Part shown: positions 51,455 through 61,314 of the stretch, piece after piece | Layout: every line of letters starts with the position of its first letter | Position numbering within the stretch: position 1 is the stretch's first letter | NCBI RefSeq assembly: GCF_900699785.1 | Contig: NZ_LR535679.1 | Location: 372,001 to 436,000, forward strand | Reading direction: 5' to 3' | DNA length: 64,000 bases | Source: Campylobacter showae | GTDB taxonomy: Bacteria; Campylobacterota; Campylobacteria; Campylobacterales; Campylobacteraceae | The notes under the pieces: model-generated | Told to the model about the DNA's origin: nothing | Database searches by the model: none | What the model saw: only the letters and a program-made list of their open reading frames with translations | Position numbers and translations under genes: made by a program

Positions 51455-52578
51455 ACAACTCCTTTTAGTCTTAATAACGAAATCTCGCTAGGCGCCATCA
51501 CGCGCACCGGCGGCCCCCAAAACCCGGTGCCGCAGCTAACGTAAATTTGCGTATTTTTGTTCGCGCGGTATAGCCCGGCGACGTATTTTTGATCTAACCT
51601 TACTAGCAGCGAAAACGGAAAAATCTGTCCGCCGTGCGTATGTCCGCTCACCACTAGATCCACGGGCGCGCTTTCGTCCATGTATTTTAAAAATTTAGGC
51701 TGATGAGCGAGCAAAACGGTTGGCAAATTTACGTCGCGACCATCCAGAGCCGCGACCAGATCGGGCTCGTACGCTTTAAATCTTAAACCGATGATATCAT
51801 AAACGCCGGCTAAATTTACTCCGCCGACTCGCGCGTTTTCGTTGCCTAAAATTTTAAAATTCGTCGTCTCGCGGATAACTTTTATCGTGCCGTCGATGCC
51901 GTTATAGTACTCGTGGTTGCCCGGCACGTAAAAGGTGCCGTATTTGCTCTTTAGCTCGTTAAATGGCGCGATAAACTCGGCCAAACGGTGCGGCTTCACG
52001 TCGGCGATATCGCCCACTATCGCGACCGCGTCGGCGTCCAGCTCACTTACGCGTCTAGTTACCGCCCGCGCAAAGTCCGCTCCTAAAAAATCGCCTAGAT
52101 GAATATCTGTTAAAACCGCGATTTTTAGCTCGCCATTTAGTCCCTTTAGCTCGATATCTTGGGCTTTTACTTCAGGCAATTTTACGGCGTTAAAGATACC
52201 TCTAAAAAAGTAGCTAAACGCCAAGATAAGTATCGTGACGTCAAGATAAAGGCGCAAAAATTTACGCCTGCTCTCGCTAAACGCGCGCTTGGTTACGGGG
52301 CGAGCGGCAAAAGCGACGACGTTCGTAAAAAGTACGAACGAAAAGATAATAAACGTCAGCGCCAGCATCAGCGAACAGGCGATACGAAGGCTAGGTCCCA
52401 AAAAGTTAAACCGCAGCGAAAAAGCAAGCGCGACGCCGCCCATAGCAAGCGTCAGGAAAAACAGCCCAAGCGCCCTTTTATGCACGGCAAGCGGCTTGAG
52501 CGCAGCATCCGCAAAAAGCCCGCGATAAGAAACGTAATTCATAAAAATAATGACTAAAGACGATAAAACATAAAACAT
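51451..52578 (-). CDS. Membrane-anchored metallophosphoesterase
   Basis: 375 aa. Four N-terminal membrane helices (to about 135), then a calcineurin-like domain: AVLTDIHLGDFL (154-165), VGDIADVK (near 187), GNHEYYNG (near 220), LLAHQPKF and SGHTHGGQIFPF near 307-318. YkuE/YaeI-like; some relatives hydrolyse phospholipid head groups or UDP-diacylglucosamine. Upstream of psd with overlap, hinting at lipid metabolism. Confidence 0.9.
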   Translation of the reverse strand: MFYVLSSLVIIFMNYVSYRGLFADAALKPLAVHKRALGLFFLTLAMGGVALAFSLRFNFLGPSLRIACSLMLALTFIIFSFVLFTNVVAFAARPVTKRAFSESRRKFLRLYLDVTILILAFSYFFRGIFNAVKLPEVKAQDIELKGLNGELKIAVLTDIHLGDFLGADFARAVTRRVSELDADAVAIVGDIADVKPHRLAEFIAPFNELKSKYGTFYVPGNHEYYNGIDGTIKVIRETTNFKILGNENARVGGVNLAGVYDIIGLRFKAYEPDLVAALDGRDVNLPTVLLAHQPKFLKYMDESAPVDLVVSGHTHGGQIFPFSLLVRLDQKYVAGLYRANKNTQIYVSCGTGFWGPPVRVMAPSEISLLRLKGVV

Positions 52579-52897
52579 TTCGTAAATTTAGCCAAAATTA
52601 TTAAATATCTAACCACTGCGCGCGGCAAATTTGAGGAAATTTAAACGCAGAGGCAAAGCGTACGCTAGAAACGTCTTTTTTACGCGGCAATATCCGTGCG
52701 GACGGAGGGTAAATTTGATAGCTTGTTTGAACGAATTTAGCGCTTAACGCCGCGTTGATTCACGACGTCAAAATGCAAATTTGATTTTACGGGCTGCTTA
52801 AAACGCATTTTAGCAGGCAGCTAATCCAAATTTTATCGCCGCTCTTAGCTTTACGCTTGGCATGACCCGCACCTTTACGAAGCTACCGAGATTTTGC
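52579..52897. other. Intergenic region upstream of the metallophosphoesterase gene
   Basis: About 320 bases between two minus-strand genes; no gene seen. AAATTT words occur at several places. Confidence 0.5.
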
Positions 52898-53314
52898 CTA
52901 TTCTTCGCCCGCTTCCTCCGTTCGTACGATGAGGCTCTTTGGCAGGTTAAATTTCTCGATCACCTCGCACTCTTTGGCCCTCATCTCACCCGCGTCGCTC
53001 TCATGATCGTAGCCCAGCACGTGAAGCAGCCCGTGCGTGAAAAGCAGCGCCGTCTCGTCATCCTCGCCGTGGCCCAGCTCGGCGGCTTTGGCGGCGACTA
53101 GCTCGGTGTTTATCACGATACAGCCAAGCGGCGCGTGCAGCTGCATCTCAAGCGGGAAACTCAGCACGTCCGTAGTCTCATAAATGCCGCGCTGGCGGAC
53201 GTTTATCTCCTTCATCTCCTCGGCGTCAACAAAGCTAAGCTCCACCTCACCCGCGGTCAAATAGTCGCAAATTTGATCCAAAATCCTAGGATAATCGTCC
53301 TCGCAAAGTATCAT
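52898..53314 (-). CDS. ybeY: Endoribonuclease YbeY
   Basis: 138 aa. Zinc motif [14 protein letters not shown] (near 90-103, H-x3-H-x5-H) and the upstream [11 protein letters not shown] (near 45). YbeY matures 16S rRNA 3' ends and takes part in rRNA quality control. Length slightly shorter than in E. coli (155). Divergent from queC. Confidence 0.94.
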   Translation of the reverse strand: MILCEDDYPRILDQICDYLTAGEVELSFVDAEEMKEINVRQRGIYETTDVLSFPLEMQLHAPLGCIVINTELVAAKAAELGHGEDDETALLFTHGLLHVLGYDHESDAGEMRAKECEVIEKFNLPKSLIVRTEEAGEE

Positions 53315-53461
53315 TTTTGGCTTTCCTTTAGTAAAATTTGAGTATGATTTTAGCGAAAATTTCGGTCGAATTTAATAAAGCCAAATTTGCAACAAACGAC
53401 ATCGGCGTCAAATTTGAGGTTGAAATTTATAAATTTGAACGTAAGACGATAAGGCGAAGTA

Positions 53462-53563
53462 TCGCGAGATGATTTTTCGAGTTTTGAAGCAAAATTTAAG
53501 CGTGCGCTAGGCATATAGCCTGCGGAGCGAAAATTTTGCGAAATCTCGGAAAAGCACTCGCGA
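53462..53563. promoter_or_regulatory. ~100-nt imperfect hairpin upstream of queC
   Basis: Nested, co-centred arm pairs: TCGCGAG/CTCGCGA (53462-53468, 53557-53563), TTTTTCGAG/CTCGGAAAA (53473-53481, 53545-53553), GCAAAATTT/AAATTTTGC (53489-53497, 53531-53539) and TAGGC/GCCT around ATATA (53508-53521). The stem ends 17 bases before the queC ribosome site GGAG. Could be a leader RNA structure controlling queC or a small inverted-repeat element. Confidence 0.6.
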
Positions 53564-53589
53564 GACGAGCCGACTAAAAAGGAGAAAAA

Positions 53590-54261
53590 GTGAAAAAAGC
53601 GGTTTGCATAATGAGCGGCGGCATGGACAGCACCCTGTGTGCCGTCCTCGCCAAACGCGCAGGCTACGAGATCATTGCGCTGCATTTTGACTACGGGCAG
53701 CGCACGATGAAGCGCGAAAAGCTAGCGTTTGAGCAGATCTGCGAGCGTATCGGAGCGCTAAAAAAGGTAAATTTAGACGCTAGTTTCATAGCAAGCATCG
53801 GCGGCAACGCGCTAACGGACGAGAGCCTAGCCATCCGTAAAGACGGCGCCAAACCAGACACCCCTAGCACCTACGTGCCGTTTCGCAACGGCATCTTTAT
53901 CTCTATCGCCGCCGCACTAGCCGAAAAAGAAGGCGCGCAGGCGCTATATATCGGCATCGTCGAGGAGGACGGCTCGGGCTACCCCGACTGCACGGCGGAT
54001 TTTATCGACAAGATAGAAAGCGCCGTAAATGCTGGCACCTCAAAGGACTTTAGCCTGCGCATCGTCACTCCGCTAGTAAATTTAAGCAAAGCTGACATCG
54101 TGCGAAAGTCGCTCGAGGCGGGCTCTCCGCTGGAGCTAACCTGGAGCTGCTACGAGCGCGAGGACGAGGCTTGCGGCGAATGCGACAGCTGCCGCCTAAG
54201 ACTGCGAGGATTTGAGCTTGCGGGCGAAAAAGATAGGATAAAATACGTAAATTTAAAGTAA
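53590..54261 (+). CDS. queC: 7-cyano-7-deazaguanine synthase
   Basis: 223 aa, GTG start with AAAAGGAG seven bases before. PP-loop motif [14 protein letters not shown] (9-22), FDYGQR (near 38), [22 protein letters not shown] (near 93) and the zinc-binding [22 protein letters not shown] near 189-210. Makes preQ0 in queuosine synthesis. Other que genes are not in the window. Confidence 0.96.
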   Translation: MKKAVCIMSGGMDSTLCAVLAKRAGYEIIALHFDYGQRTMKREKLAFEQICERIGALKKVNLDASFIASIGGNALTDESLAIRKDGAKPDTPSTYVPFRNGIFISIAAALAEKEGAQALYIGIVEEDGSGYPDCTADFIDKIESAVNAGTSKDFSLRIVTPLVNLSKADIVRKSLEAGSPLELTWSCYEREDEACGECDSCRLRLRGFELAGEKDRIKYVNLK

Positions 54262-54687
54262 AATTTCTAAAAATCGGCATGGACCCGTCCGCAAATTTAG
54301 CGCGAAATAAATTTATCCGCCGAAATACTACGACTGCCCTGTCGCCGTTTTTGTTCGGCAAATTGGGTTGCAACGTCGGTTTTTACGGATTTTAGACGGT
54401 AGGTATTTGGCAATATCCGCTTTAAGGACGGAAAACAAAACGCCTCCTTTAAATGTTCTCGCATCTGCACCGCTACTCCAGCCGCCTGCGCAAAGTCCGC
54501 GGTATGCCTCGCAATGGAAGCACTATTTAGACGCTTTACTTAAAAACTCGCAGGGCAAGCTCTGCCGATTTACGCATTTTTCCGTCAAATTTATCGGCAA
54601 ATTTGCGGCTAGAAAGCAAATGGTTTTTAAGGATTAGATCAAATTTGTAACAGATAAAGGCGAAAATACGCGCTAAATTTGAGATTT
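54262..54687. other. Intergenic region after queC
   Basis: 426 bases. A 89-codon frame (54368-54637, ending LCRFTHFSVKFIGKFAARKQ) has no ribosome site and starts inside low-complexity sequence; I do not call it. AAATTT words are clustered at 54586-54612. Confidence 0.45.
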
Positions 54688-55695
54688 TTATAAAATTTCG
54701 CCGAACAAATCAGGCTCTGGCGTGGCTAAATTTAGCATCGCTTCAAGCTCCTCTTTTTGGCATTTAACGAGCGCATAGTGAAAATTTGAAAGATTTTTTA
54801 GCTCGGCAAGATCCCTAAATCTCATCGTAGCGGCCGCACTTCCAGCAAAGTCCTCCGGCACGCAGATCTCGATACCGCCGCTAAAATTTCGCGATAGAAA
54901 CGCCGCCTCCATATCAAAAAGCTCGTCGTCGCTCTCTGCGATAAAGGCCTGAGAGCTCGCACCAAAAGGTACAACGCGAAAATTTTTATTTATAAAAACT
55001 GGCTCGAAATGCCCCAAATTTCGCGTGTCGCCAAGCTTGAAAGAAAAGCCCGCGCGGATCAGATACTTTAAAAGTCCGCAAAGATAGTGCGTGAAAACTT
55101 TTGGAAAATTTAAGTTTGGATAGTAAACGCCCTCGCAAACGACGCTAGAGGCAAATAGCGAACCGCCCTGCGCGCAAACCGCGTCCACGTCGCTAAAAAC
55201 GGTGTCGTATAGCGGCGCGATCTTGGATAAAATTTTAAGATCGTCCGTGAAAAATAGATCCCCCGCGCTTGCTTTCATTATCTTTATAAAAAGCCGCGTC
55301 GCATCCTCGGGCAGCAAACTAGCTGCATTGCCGCCGGCGTTTTTGCCTAGGCTCATACGCGCGAGCAGGGCCTTTTGCACGGGATTAACAGAGCAAAATT
55401 TGAGATTTTTGTAGCTGGCCTCAAAGCGCATCAGCCGCATAAGCGCGGCGCTCAGGCTATCGACCTTGATAAAAGCGACTTCAGGATCGATAACCTCGCA
55501 TCTTTGCTCGACGAGCACGGCATAAGCGCCGTTTGCGACGGCTGCAGCTATCTCGTCCGCGCCCGCGCCAAGCCCGATGTAGGCGTAGCCTTGGCGCACG
55601 TTTTTACTCTCAAACGCAAAGCCCTCCACGGCGCTGACGCTCGGTTTATTTAGCGCTTCGCCGTTGATGAGGCGCCTTAGGTTTTCGATATTCAC
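54688..55695 (-). CDS. Protein with MurE/MurF-type N-terminal domain, 335 aa
   Basis: The first 95 residues (LINGEALNKPSVSAVEGFAFESKNVRQGYAYIGLGAGADEIAAAVANGAYAVLVEQ) match the UMP-binding N domain of MurE/MurF ligases (S-x-x-x-x-G-x-x-F... D-G-x-x-F). The central ATP-binding GTNGKT motif is absent, so it cannot ligate. The rest is unrecognised. It follows metG by six bases, as Cj0837c does in C. jejuni. Could be a regulator or scaffold in cell-wall synthesis (inference). Confidence 0.72.
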   Translation of the reverse strand: MNIENLRRLINGEALNKPSVSAVEGFAFESKNVRQGYAYIGLGAGADEIAAAVANGAYAVLVEQRCEVIDPEVAFIKVDSLSAALMRLMRFEASYKNLKFCSVNPVQKALLARMSLGKNAGGNAASLLPEDATRLFIKIMKASAGDLFFTDDLKILSKIAPLYDTVFSDVDAVCAQGGSLFASSVVCEGVYYPNLNFPKVFTHYLCGLLKYLIRAGFSFKLGDTRNLGHFEPVFINKNFRVVPFGASSQAFIAESDDELFDMEAAFLSRNFSGGIEICVPEDFAGSAAATMRFRDLAELKNLSNFHYALVKCQKEELEAMLNLATPEPDLFGEIL

Positions 55696-55701
55696 GCTGT
55701 T

Positions 55702-57621
55702 TTAGCCTATTTCTGAGCCGTTTTTGACCGCAGCCATCGGCGCGATGAGGCACAGCGATCCGTCCTCTGCGCTAAGGATCATGCCCTCTGATATATGGCC
55801 GAAAATTTTAGCAGGTTTTAGGTTTGCTAGCACGCAGACCTGCTTGCCGACGAGACCCTCAGGAGCGTAAAATTTGGCTATGCCCGATAAAATTTGACGC
55901 GGCTGCTCTTCGCCCAGATCAATCTTAAATTTAAGCAGCTTCTCGCTGCCTTCGATGTTTGAGCACTCAAGTACGGTACCTACTTTTATGGCGCACTTTT
56001 TAAAGTCGTCGATTTTTATTTTCGCGTCCGATTTTTCTTGCGGCACGGCGGCGGTTTTGGCAGGTTCGCTTACGCTCGGCACCGCAGTCGCCATCAGCTC
56101 TTTTTCGATTTTCGGGAAAAGCGGCTGCGTTTTTTGCGCTTTAAAGTCCAAGATTTCGTTGTTTAAGATGATTTTTTCGTAAGTCGCCGTCGAGATCTCA
56201 AAGCCAAGCGTCTGCGCGATCTTTTCGCAGGTTCTTGGCATCGCGGGGCTTAGCAGGACGGCCACGCGAGCCAGCAGGTTAGCGCATAGCGATACGAGCG
56301 CGTTTGCTTCGTCTTTTTTGCCGTTTTTTATTAGATTCCACGGCTCAAATTTAGCTATGCTCGCGTTTGCGAGCGTTAGCGCCTTAAAGAGCTCCTCGAG
56401 GTAGCGGTTCGTGGCGAAACTCTCTAAATTTTTGATAGCGTTTTGCAGGTATTCGTTGCCGCTATCTAAAACCTCGCCGTAAAATTTACGTAAATTTTCG
56501 CTCTTTATCTCAAAGTCCGAGTATTTCTCGCTCATGCCGACTATACGGCTTAAAAGATTGCCCAGATCGTTGCTAAGCTCGGAGTTTATGCGCTCGATCA
56601 TCGCCTTTTGCGAGAAGTCTCCGTCCTGCCCAAACGGCACTTCGCGTAGCATAAAGTAGCGGAAATTTTCCAGTCCGTACGCGTCTGCGACCTCGCTTGG
56701 ATTTATGACGTTGCCCTTGCTTTTGCTCATCTTTTCGCCGTCTCTCGTCCACCAGCCGTGAGCTGCGATGCAGCGAGGCAGCGGCAGATCAAGACTCATC
56801 AAAAACGCCGGCCAGTACACCGCGTGAAAGCGCAAAATGTCCTTACCTACGACATGCGTAGCGCCATTCCAGTAGTTCATCTTATCATCGCCGCGGGTGT
56901 AGCCTAGAGTGCTAAGGTAATTTATAAGCGCATCCAGCCAGACATACATCACGTGCCTTGGTTCGTTTAGGCTCGCAGGCAGCTTGATGCCCCACTCAAA
57001 GCTCGTGCGCGTGATCGATAGATCGCGCAGGCCGCCTTTTACGAAGCTCACGACCTCGTTTTTCTTGCCGCGCGGCACGATACAGTCCTCGTTCTCCTCA
57101 TACCATTTTAGTAGTGCGTCTTGGTATTTTGAAAGTTTGAAAAAATAGCTCTCCTCTTTCACCAAATTCGTCGGCCTACCGCAGTCAGGACACCTCTCGT
57201 CCTCCAAAAGCTGCGTCTGCGTAAAAAAGCTCTCGCAGCTAACGCAGTAGTATCCCTCGTATTCGCCCTTGTAGATATCGCCTTTTTGATACATTTTCAG
57301 AAATGCGTTTTGCGCCGTGAGCTTGTGATAGTCGTCGGTCGTGCGGATAAAATGGTCGTAGCTGATCTCAAATTTATCCCACAGCTCCCTAAATTTCGCG
57401 CTTATCTCATCGGCGTAGGCTTGCGGCGTGTAGCCCTTTTTTGCGGCGGCTTGCTCGATCTTTTGCCCGTGCTCGTCGGTACCCGTCATAAAGTACGTAT
57501 CATCGCCCTTTAGCCTCGCAAATCTCGCTACCGTGTCGGCGATCACGGTCGTGTAGGCGTGTCCGATGTGCGGCACGTCGTTTACGTAATAAATCGGAGT
57601 CGTAATATAAGTCGTGTTCAT
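55702..57621 (-). CDS. metG: Methionyl-tRNA synthetase
   Basis: 639 aa. HIGH motif in PIYYVNDVPHIGHAYTT (9-25), zinc knuckle CVSCESFFTQTQLLEDERCPDCGRP (near 126-150), KMSKS in GEKMSKSKGN (near 300), and a C-terminal EMAP-II/Trbp111-like tRNA-binding domain (DFKKCAIKVGTVLECSNIEGSEKLLKF onward). Starts 18 bases after the small Cys protein; AGGAAAGAT ribosome site. Confidence 0.97.
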   Translation of the reverse strand: MNTTYITTPIYYVNDVPHIGHAYTTVIADTVARFARLKGDDTYFMTGTDEHGQKIEQAAAKKGYTPQAYADEISAKFRELWDKFEISYDHFIRTTDDYHKLTAQNAFLKMYQKGDIYKGEYEGYYCVSCESFFTQTQLLEDERCPDCGRPTNLVKEESYFFKLSKYQDALLKWYEENEDCIVPRGKKNEVVSFVKGGLRDLSITRTSFEWGIKLPASLNEPRHVMYVWLDALINYLSTLGYTRGDDKMNYWNGATHVVGKDILRFHAVYWPAFLMSLDLPLPRCIAAHGWWTRDGEKMSKSKGNVINPSEVADAYGLENFRYFMLREVPFGQDGDFSQKAMIERINSELSNDLGNLLSRIVGMSEKYSDFEIKSENLRKFYGEVLDSGNEYLQNAIKNLESFATNRYLEELFKALTLANASIAKFEPWNLIKNGKKDEANALVSLCANLLARVAVLLSPAMPRTCEKIAQTLGFEISTATYEKIILNNEILDFKAQKTQPLFPKIEKELMATAVPSVSEPAKTAAVPQEKSDAKIKIDDFKKCAIKVGTVLECSNIEGSEKLLKFKIDLGEEQPRQILSGIAKFYAPEGLVGKQVCVLANLKPAKIFGHISEGMILSAEDGSLCLIAPMAAVKNGSEIG

Positions 57622-57638
57622 ATCTTTCCTTTTTAAAT

Positions 57639-57851
57639 TTAAAAATCAAATCCGCCGCCGTCGCCTTTGGACATCGAGCTATATACGGCATCTACGTAGT
57701 TTTTGCGGGTTTTGCACTCAAACATCGCCTCGCAGGCAAAGCACGAGTTTAGCCCTTTTTCGCTCTGGCAAGCTTGTAAAATTTCTCTTTGGCGATCAAG
57801 CTCCAGCTCAAATTCGTCCTTTTGAGCCGTTTGCGCTGCATGCTCGCTCAT
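57639..57851 (-). CDS. Small conserved Cys-containing protein, 70 aa
   Basis: Acidic, with Cys28, Cys37, Cys40 and Cys46 ([21 protein letters not shown]), possible metal site. Helical N terminus and a Gly-rich end (KGDGGGFDF). Overlaps fbp by four bases and precedes metG. Same place in C. jejuni (Cj0839c) as I recall; function unknown. Confidence 0.75.
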   Translation of the reverse strand: MSEHAAQTAQKDEFELELDRQREILQACQSEKGLNSCFACEAMFECKTRKNYVDAVYSSMSKGDGGGFDF

Positions 57852-58702
57852 TTCGCGCTTCCGTAAAATTTATGCAGTAAATTTATCTCGTCTTTGGAGC
57901 CAAAAAAACAAGGCGTGGTTTGGTGGATTTTTTCTACATTCATATCAAAAAGCGTTGCCGAGTATCCGTCGCTAGTCGCCCCGCCGGCGCGCTCGTAGAT
58001 AAATGCAAACGGCAGCACCTCAAATAGCGCTCTTAGCTTACCCTTTGGCGCGTCGGTCGTGGCAGGATAGCTAAAAAGCCCGCCGCCTTTTAGCAAAATT
58101 TGATGCAAATCGCTCACCATAGCGCCCGAGTATCTGAGGCGATACCCCTGCAAAAACAGCTCGCGGATAAATTTAGCATGAGTTTCGCTCCAGCCTTTTT
58201 GCGTCGCGCCCGTGGCGTTTGGCTTGCCTTTTTGCGCGAGCGCTAGATTTTTGATAAATTTAAACTCGCCGTCCCTGCCTAGGCGGTAAAGCGCGGGAGC
58301 CGTCTCGCCCTCGCAAAGCACGAGCTCTAAGCGCGGGCCGTAAACGACGTAGGCGGCGGCTTTTAGATTTTGCGGAGTTAGTTCGTTTTCGTAAATGCCG
58401 AAAATCGAGCCGATAGAAAAATTTACGTCCACTAGGCTAGAGCCGTCTAACGGATCGTAGGCGACGATAAATTTTGCATTCTCGTTTAGCGCCAGCATAT
58501 CCTCTTTTTCTTCACTAACGAGCGCTTTTACGCAGGCTAAATTTGCAAACTCGGCCGTGATGATCTCGTCGCTTCTCACGTCTAGTTTTAGCTGCGTGTC
58601 GCCCGTGGCGTTGGCGTGATCCGTGTAGCCTAGGTCGGCGTACTTTATCTCCTCGCCGATTTTTACGGCGATCTTTTTAATCGTTTCGAAAATTTCGTTC
58701 AT
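57848..58702 (-). CDS. fbp: Fructose-1,6-bisphosphatase class I
   Basis: 284 aa from the ATG at 58702, which overlaps the mobB stop as ATGA with AAAGG before; an earlier ATG at 58732 lies within mobB. Metal sites: LVSEEKED (near 80), [25 protein letters not shown] (near 99-123), and [24 protein letters not shown] near 200. Gluconeogenic enzyme, expected in an asaccharolytic bacterium growing on organic acids. Confidence 0.95.
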   Translation of the reverse strand: MNEIFETIKKIAVKIGEEIKYADLGYTDHANATGDTQLKLDVRSDEIITAEFANLACVKALVSEEKEDMLALNENAKFIVAYDPLDGSSLVDVNFSIGSIFGIYENELTPQNLKAAAYVVYGPRLELVLCEGETAPALYRLGRDGEFKFIKNLALAQKGKPNATGATQKGWSETHAKFIRELFLQGYRLRYSGAMVSDLHQILLKGGGLFSYPATTDAPKGKLRALFEVLPFAFIYERAGGATSDGYSATLFDMNVEKIHQTTPCFFGSKDEINLLHKFYGSAK

Positions 58703-59181
58703 TTTAAAACCTTTGCGTTTTTTAGTATCCACTCGCAGATAGCCTGCGTATCATCTAGATCGAAATTTGGCTTATCGATCTCGTAGTCTTTTTTATAGCT
58801 TGCGATCGCGTTTGAAAAGCTAAGATAATCCTCGTTTATCTCGTCCTTAAATACGCTAATGCGCGGCAGCGGTAGGGTCTTTAGCCCCTCTACTAGCAGT
58901 AGGTCAAACTCTCCCGCCATCGCTACGACGTCCTCTACGCTCTTGCTCTCTTGCGAGAAAAAAGTCGTGCGCGTCGGACTCATGACCGCTACCTCGGCGC
59001 CTATTTGGCTAAATTTATAGCTATCCTTGCCCTCGACGTCAAATCTCGCCTTGTCGCCCGGGTCGTGCTTGATGATCACGACTTTTAGCCCGTCATCGAT
59101 AAATTTTTTGGCGACCTTTAAAATAAGCGTGGTTTTGCCGCTATTTGAAGGTCCTGAAAACGCCATCGCCGCTTTCTTCAT
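58699..59181 (-). CDS. mobB: Molybdopterin-guanine dinucleotide biosynthesis protein MobB
   Basis: 160 aa P-loop GTPase: Walker [12 protein letters not shown] (10-20), then [28 protein letters not shown] (36-63) and [19 protein letters not shown] (94-112). Helps load molybdenum cofactor into formate dehydrogenase, nitrate reductase and similar enzymes. Downstream fbp overlaps by four bases. Confidence 0.94.
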   Translation of the reverse strand: MKKAAMAFSGPSNSGKTTLILKVAKKFIDDGLKVVIIKHDPGDKARFDVEGKDSYKFSQIGAEVAVMSPTRTTFFSQESKSVEDVVAMAGEFDLLLVEGLKTLPLPRISVFKDEINEDYLSFSNAIASYKKDYEIDKPNFDLDDTQAICEWILKNAKVLK

Positions 59182-59282
59182 TTTTCTCCGAATTTTTGAA
59201 ATTTACGCGGATTATAGCAAATTTAGGCTTTTTAAAAGCAAAATTTATCTAAAATAAGGCCAAATTTAGCGAGGTTTTTAAA

Positions 59283-59777
59283 ATGAAAAAGAGCATATTT
59301 TTTTTAAGTTTTATTTTGACGCTAGCCGGATGCGCGGATAAAAAATATATCCACGAACCGCTAAAAAACGAGCTTTTAGCGTATACGAGCAAATCTGAGA
59401 TCATAGATGCCGATACGAATATCCTAATCGTCGCGACCTATCTAAATCCGATCTATAACGAGCTGATCGATGAGCAAAAAAGAGAGAAATTCGTAGTGGC
59501 CGTACATCCCAAAGAAGCTAAAATTTTAGACGAGAGCTTCACGGCAAACGGCTCGCAGCGAGGCATCCTAGTTAGACGCCTGGCCGCAGACGATCCGCTT
59601 TTAGAAAAAGTTAGCTTTGAGGTTCCGTGGGCTCAGTACTTTGAGGTCAGCACCCCGGAAATCTCAAACGACAAAATCAATCTTGATTTCGAAATTTATC
59701 CGTCAAAGAAGGCGTCTTTAAGCTTTCAAAAAGTGTCGAAATCGATGTACTGGAACGGACAATCCCTAGGTAAATAA
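59283..59777 (+). CDS. Lipoprotein of unknown function, 164 aa
   Basis: Lipobox LAGC, Cys17. Mature domain of mixed beta strands (NTLIVATYLNPIYNELID, FVVAVHPKEAKILDESF). Position matches C. jejuni Cj0842, a putative lipoprotein. Its last 101 bases overlap the end of slt on the opposite strand, a long convergent overlap. Confidence 0.8.
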   Translation: MKKSIFFLSFILTLAGCADKKYIHEPLKNELLAYTSKSEIIDADTNILIVATYLNPIYNELIDEQKREKFVVAVHPKEAKILDESFTANGSQRGILVRRLAADDPLLEKVSFEVPWAQYFEVSTPEISNDKINLDFEIYPSKKASLSFQKVSKSMYWNGQSLGK

Positions 59778-61314
59778 CATAGTTTGCAAGTACCTTTTTG
59801 CCGTAGTCGCGACTCTCGGCAAAGGGTACGAGCTCCATGGATAAAAACGGCTCATACTCGCCCTCGTTAAAAAGGTCGCCTCGCTGAAGCATTTTCTTAG
59901 TAAAGCCGATACCGCCGTTATACGCGTAAGCGACGAAAAGCGGGTGGCAGAGGTATTTCTCTAAATAATTTAGATGATGATCCGCAAATTTTAACGCAAG
60001 ACGCGGGTCAAACATATCGTCCTGATCGAAATTTGGGATTTGCAGCTCTTTTTTGCCGATATGGTTAGCCAAAAACGGCATAAATTGCATCATACCAAGC
60101 GCATAAGAAGTCGAGATGACGGCTGGGATAAAGCGGCTTTCTTGCCTGCCGATCGCGTAAAGAAGCGCTTTTCTAGTCGCGTTTACATCCTCTAGCTCAT
60201 CAGCAAACGGCATAACGAAGTAACTATCCTTGTAGCCGCTTGCTTTTTCCATCAGATAGGCATACTGACCTAGCGTCTCTTTGGTGTTAAAAGTCTCGGA
60301 GTGCTTTGCGGCGTCCTGCGCGCTCATCTCTTTTATCATTTTAAAGGTTTTTTGCCACAAAAACGGATCTTTTATATCGTAGTCCGCTACCTTTTCTTTC
60401 GTAGGCGTCGGCGTGACGATATTTACGGCCGGACTTGCTCCCGTTAGCTCGTTTGCGTAGAGGGTATAGATATTTACGTCGCGGCTTTGATTTAGCTTCT
60501 CAAGATAACTTCTGTTCTTACTTAGCAGATATAGCCAAAATACGGCATTATCCTTGCGGTCTTGCCTCTCAAAGGCCGCCTCAGCTCTAGTAAAAAACCT
60601 AGCCGCGTCTTTTGGAGAATTTAACAAAATCGCATTGACGCCGAGCATAAAGGCGTCCTTGCCGGCAAGCTCGGTTTCCTTTATAGCGAGAAAATTTTTC
60701 CTAAATTTAGCATACTTTTTATCGATTATCAGATTGTTTGCCAGAGTATGAAACTCTTTTTTAGCCGCGAGTAAATTTATAAAATTTGCATCAAATATCT
60801 TATCAAATTTATCCTTGTGCGAGGACTGGTTAAAATAAACCAAAAACGCGTCCGTATCGCTAAATTTGGCAAATTCGTCCTCGGGGTGCTTCTCGTTTAG
60901 CGAGCTCAAGCGCCGATAAAGAAGCAGATCGGAGTCTTTAAATTTATCCGCTAGCTTTTGCCTCGTTTCCTTTTTTAGCTTCATCATAAAAGGCACTCTG
61001 AGGCGCTGTTTTTGGCAGGTTACGTTTGCGTCTAGGATATTTTTCGCGCTTACGCTATCGCAGTTTCCTTTGGTCTTTTTAGGCGGCAAAATTTCGGCCA
61101 GCTTCTTTGCCAGTACGCCCGCTCGGCGAAAGACGTCAGTGCTCAAAATTTGCGCCTGCTCCTTGGTGTAGTCGCCTTCGGTTAAAAGACGGTAAAAGTA
61201 GTAATCCTTAGCAAGCCCCTTAGGCTCGTCTTTTATCTCCTCAAAGCTCTTAACTCCGCCAAACGCCGCCGCCGCAAAAATCGCAGGCAGGATAAATTTA
61301 AGCAGCGTACGCAA
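59677..61314 (-). CDS. slt: Soluble lytic murein transglycosylase
   Basis: 545 aa with signal peptide ([16 protein letters not shown]). A long helical (U/L-like) region to about 375, then the SLT catalytic domain: AIGRQESRFIPAVISTSYALGMMQFMP near 399-425 with catalytic Glu in QES, and AYNGGIGFTKK near 470. Cleaves peptidoglycan to anhydromuropeptides. Overlaps yggT by 17 bases and the convergent lipoprotein by 101. Confidence 0.93.
   Translation of the reverse strand: MRTLLKFILPAIFAAAAFGGVKSFEEIKDEPKGLAKDYYFYRLLTEGDYTKEQAQILSTDVFRRAGVLAKKLAEILPPKKTKGNCDSVSAKNILDANVTCQKQRLRVPFMMKLKKETRQKLADKFKDSDLLLYRRLSSLNEKHPEDEFAKFSDTDAFLVYFNQSSHKDKFDKIFDANFINLLAAKKEFHTLANNLIIDKKYAKFRKNFLAIKETELAGKDAFMLGVNAILLNSPKDAARFFTRAEAAFERQDRKDNAVFWLYLLSKNRSYLEKLNQSRDVNIYTLYANELTGASPAVNIVTPTPTKEKVADYDIKDPFLWQKTFKMIKEMSAQDAAKHSETFNTKETLGQYAYLMEKASGYKDSYFVMPFADELEDVNATRKALLYAIGRQESRFIPAVISTSYALGMMQFMPFLANHIGKKELQIPNFDQDDMFDPRLALKFADHHLNYLEKYLCHPLFVAYAYNGGIGFTKKMLQRGDLFNEGEYEPFLSMELVPFAESRDYGKKVLANYVIYLGIVRSSTSISTLFESLKTPSLTDKFRNQD

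Noticed and set aside
53440-53590. preQ1 riboswitch upstream of queC
   Set aside because: The region folds as one long hairpin; I could not find the short stem, A-rich tail and pseudoknot of preQ1-I.
54368-54637. 89-codon frame between queC and the MurE/F-like gene
   Set aside because: No ribosome site and no family resemblance; several AAATTT words make up its end.
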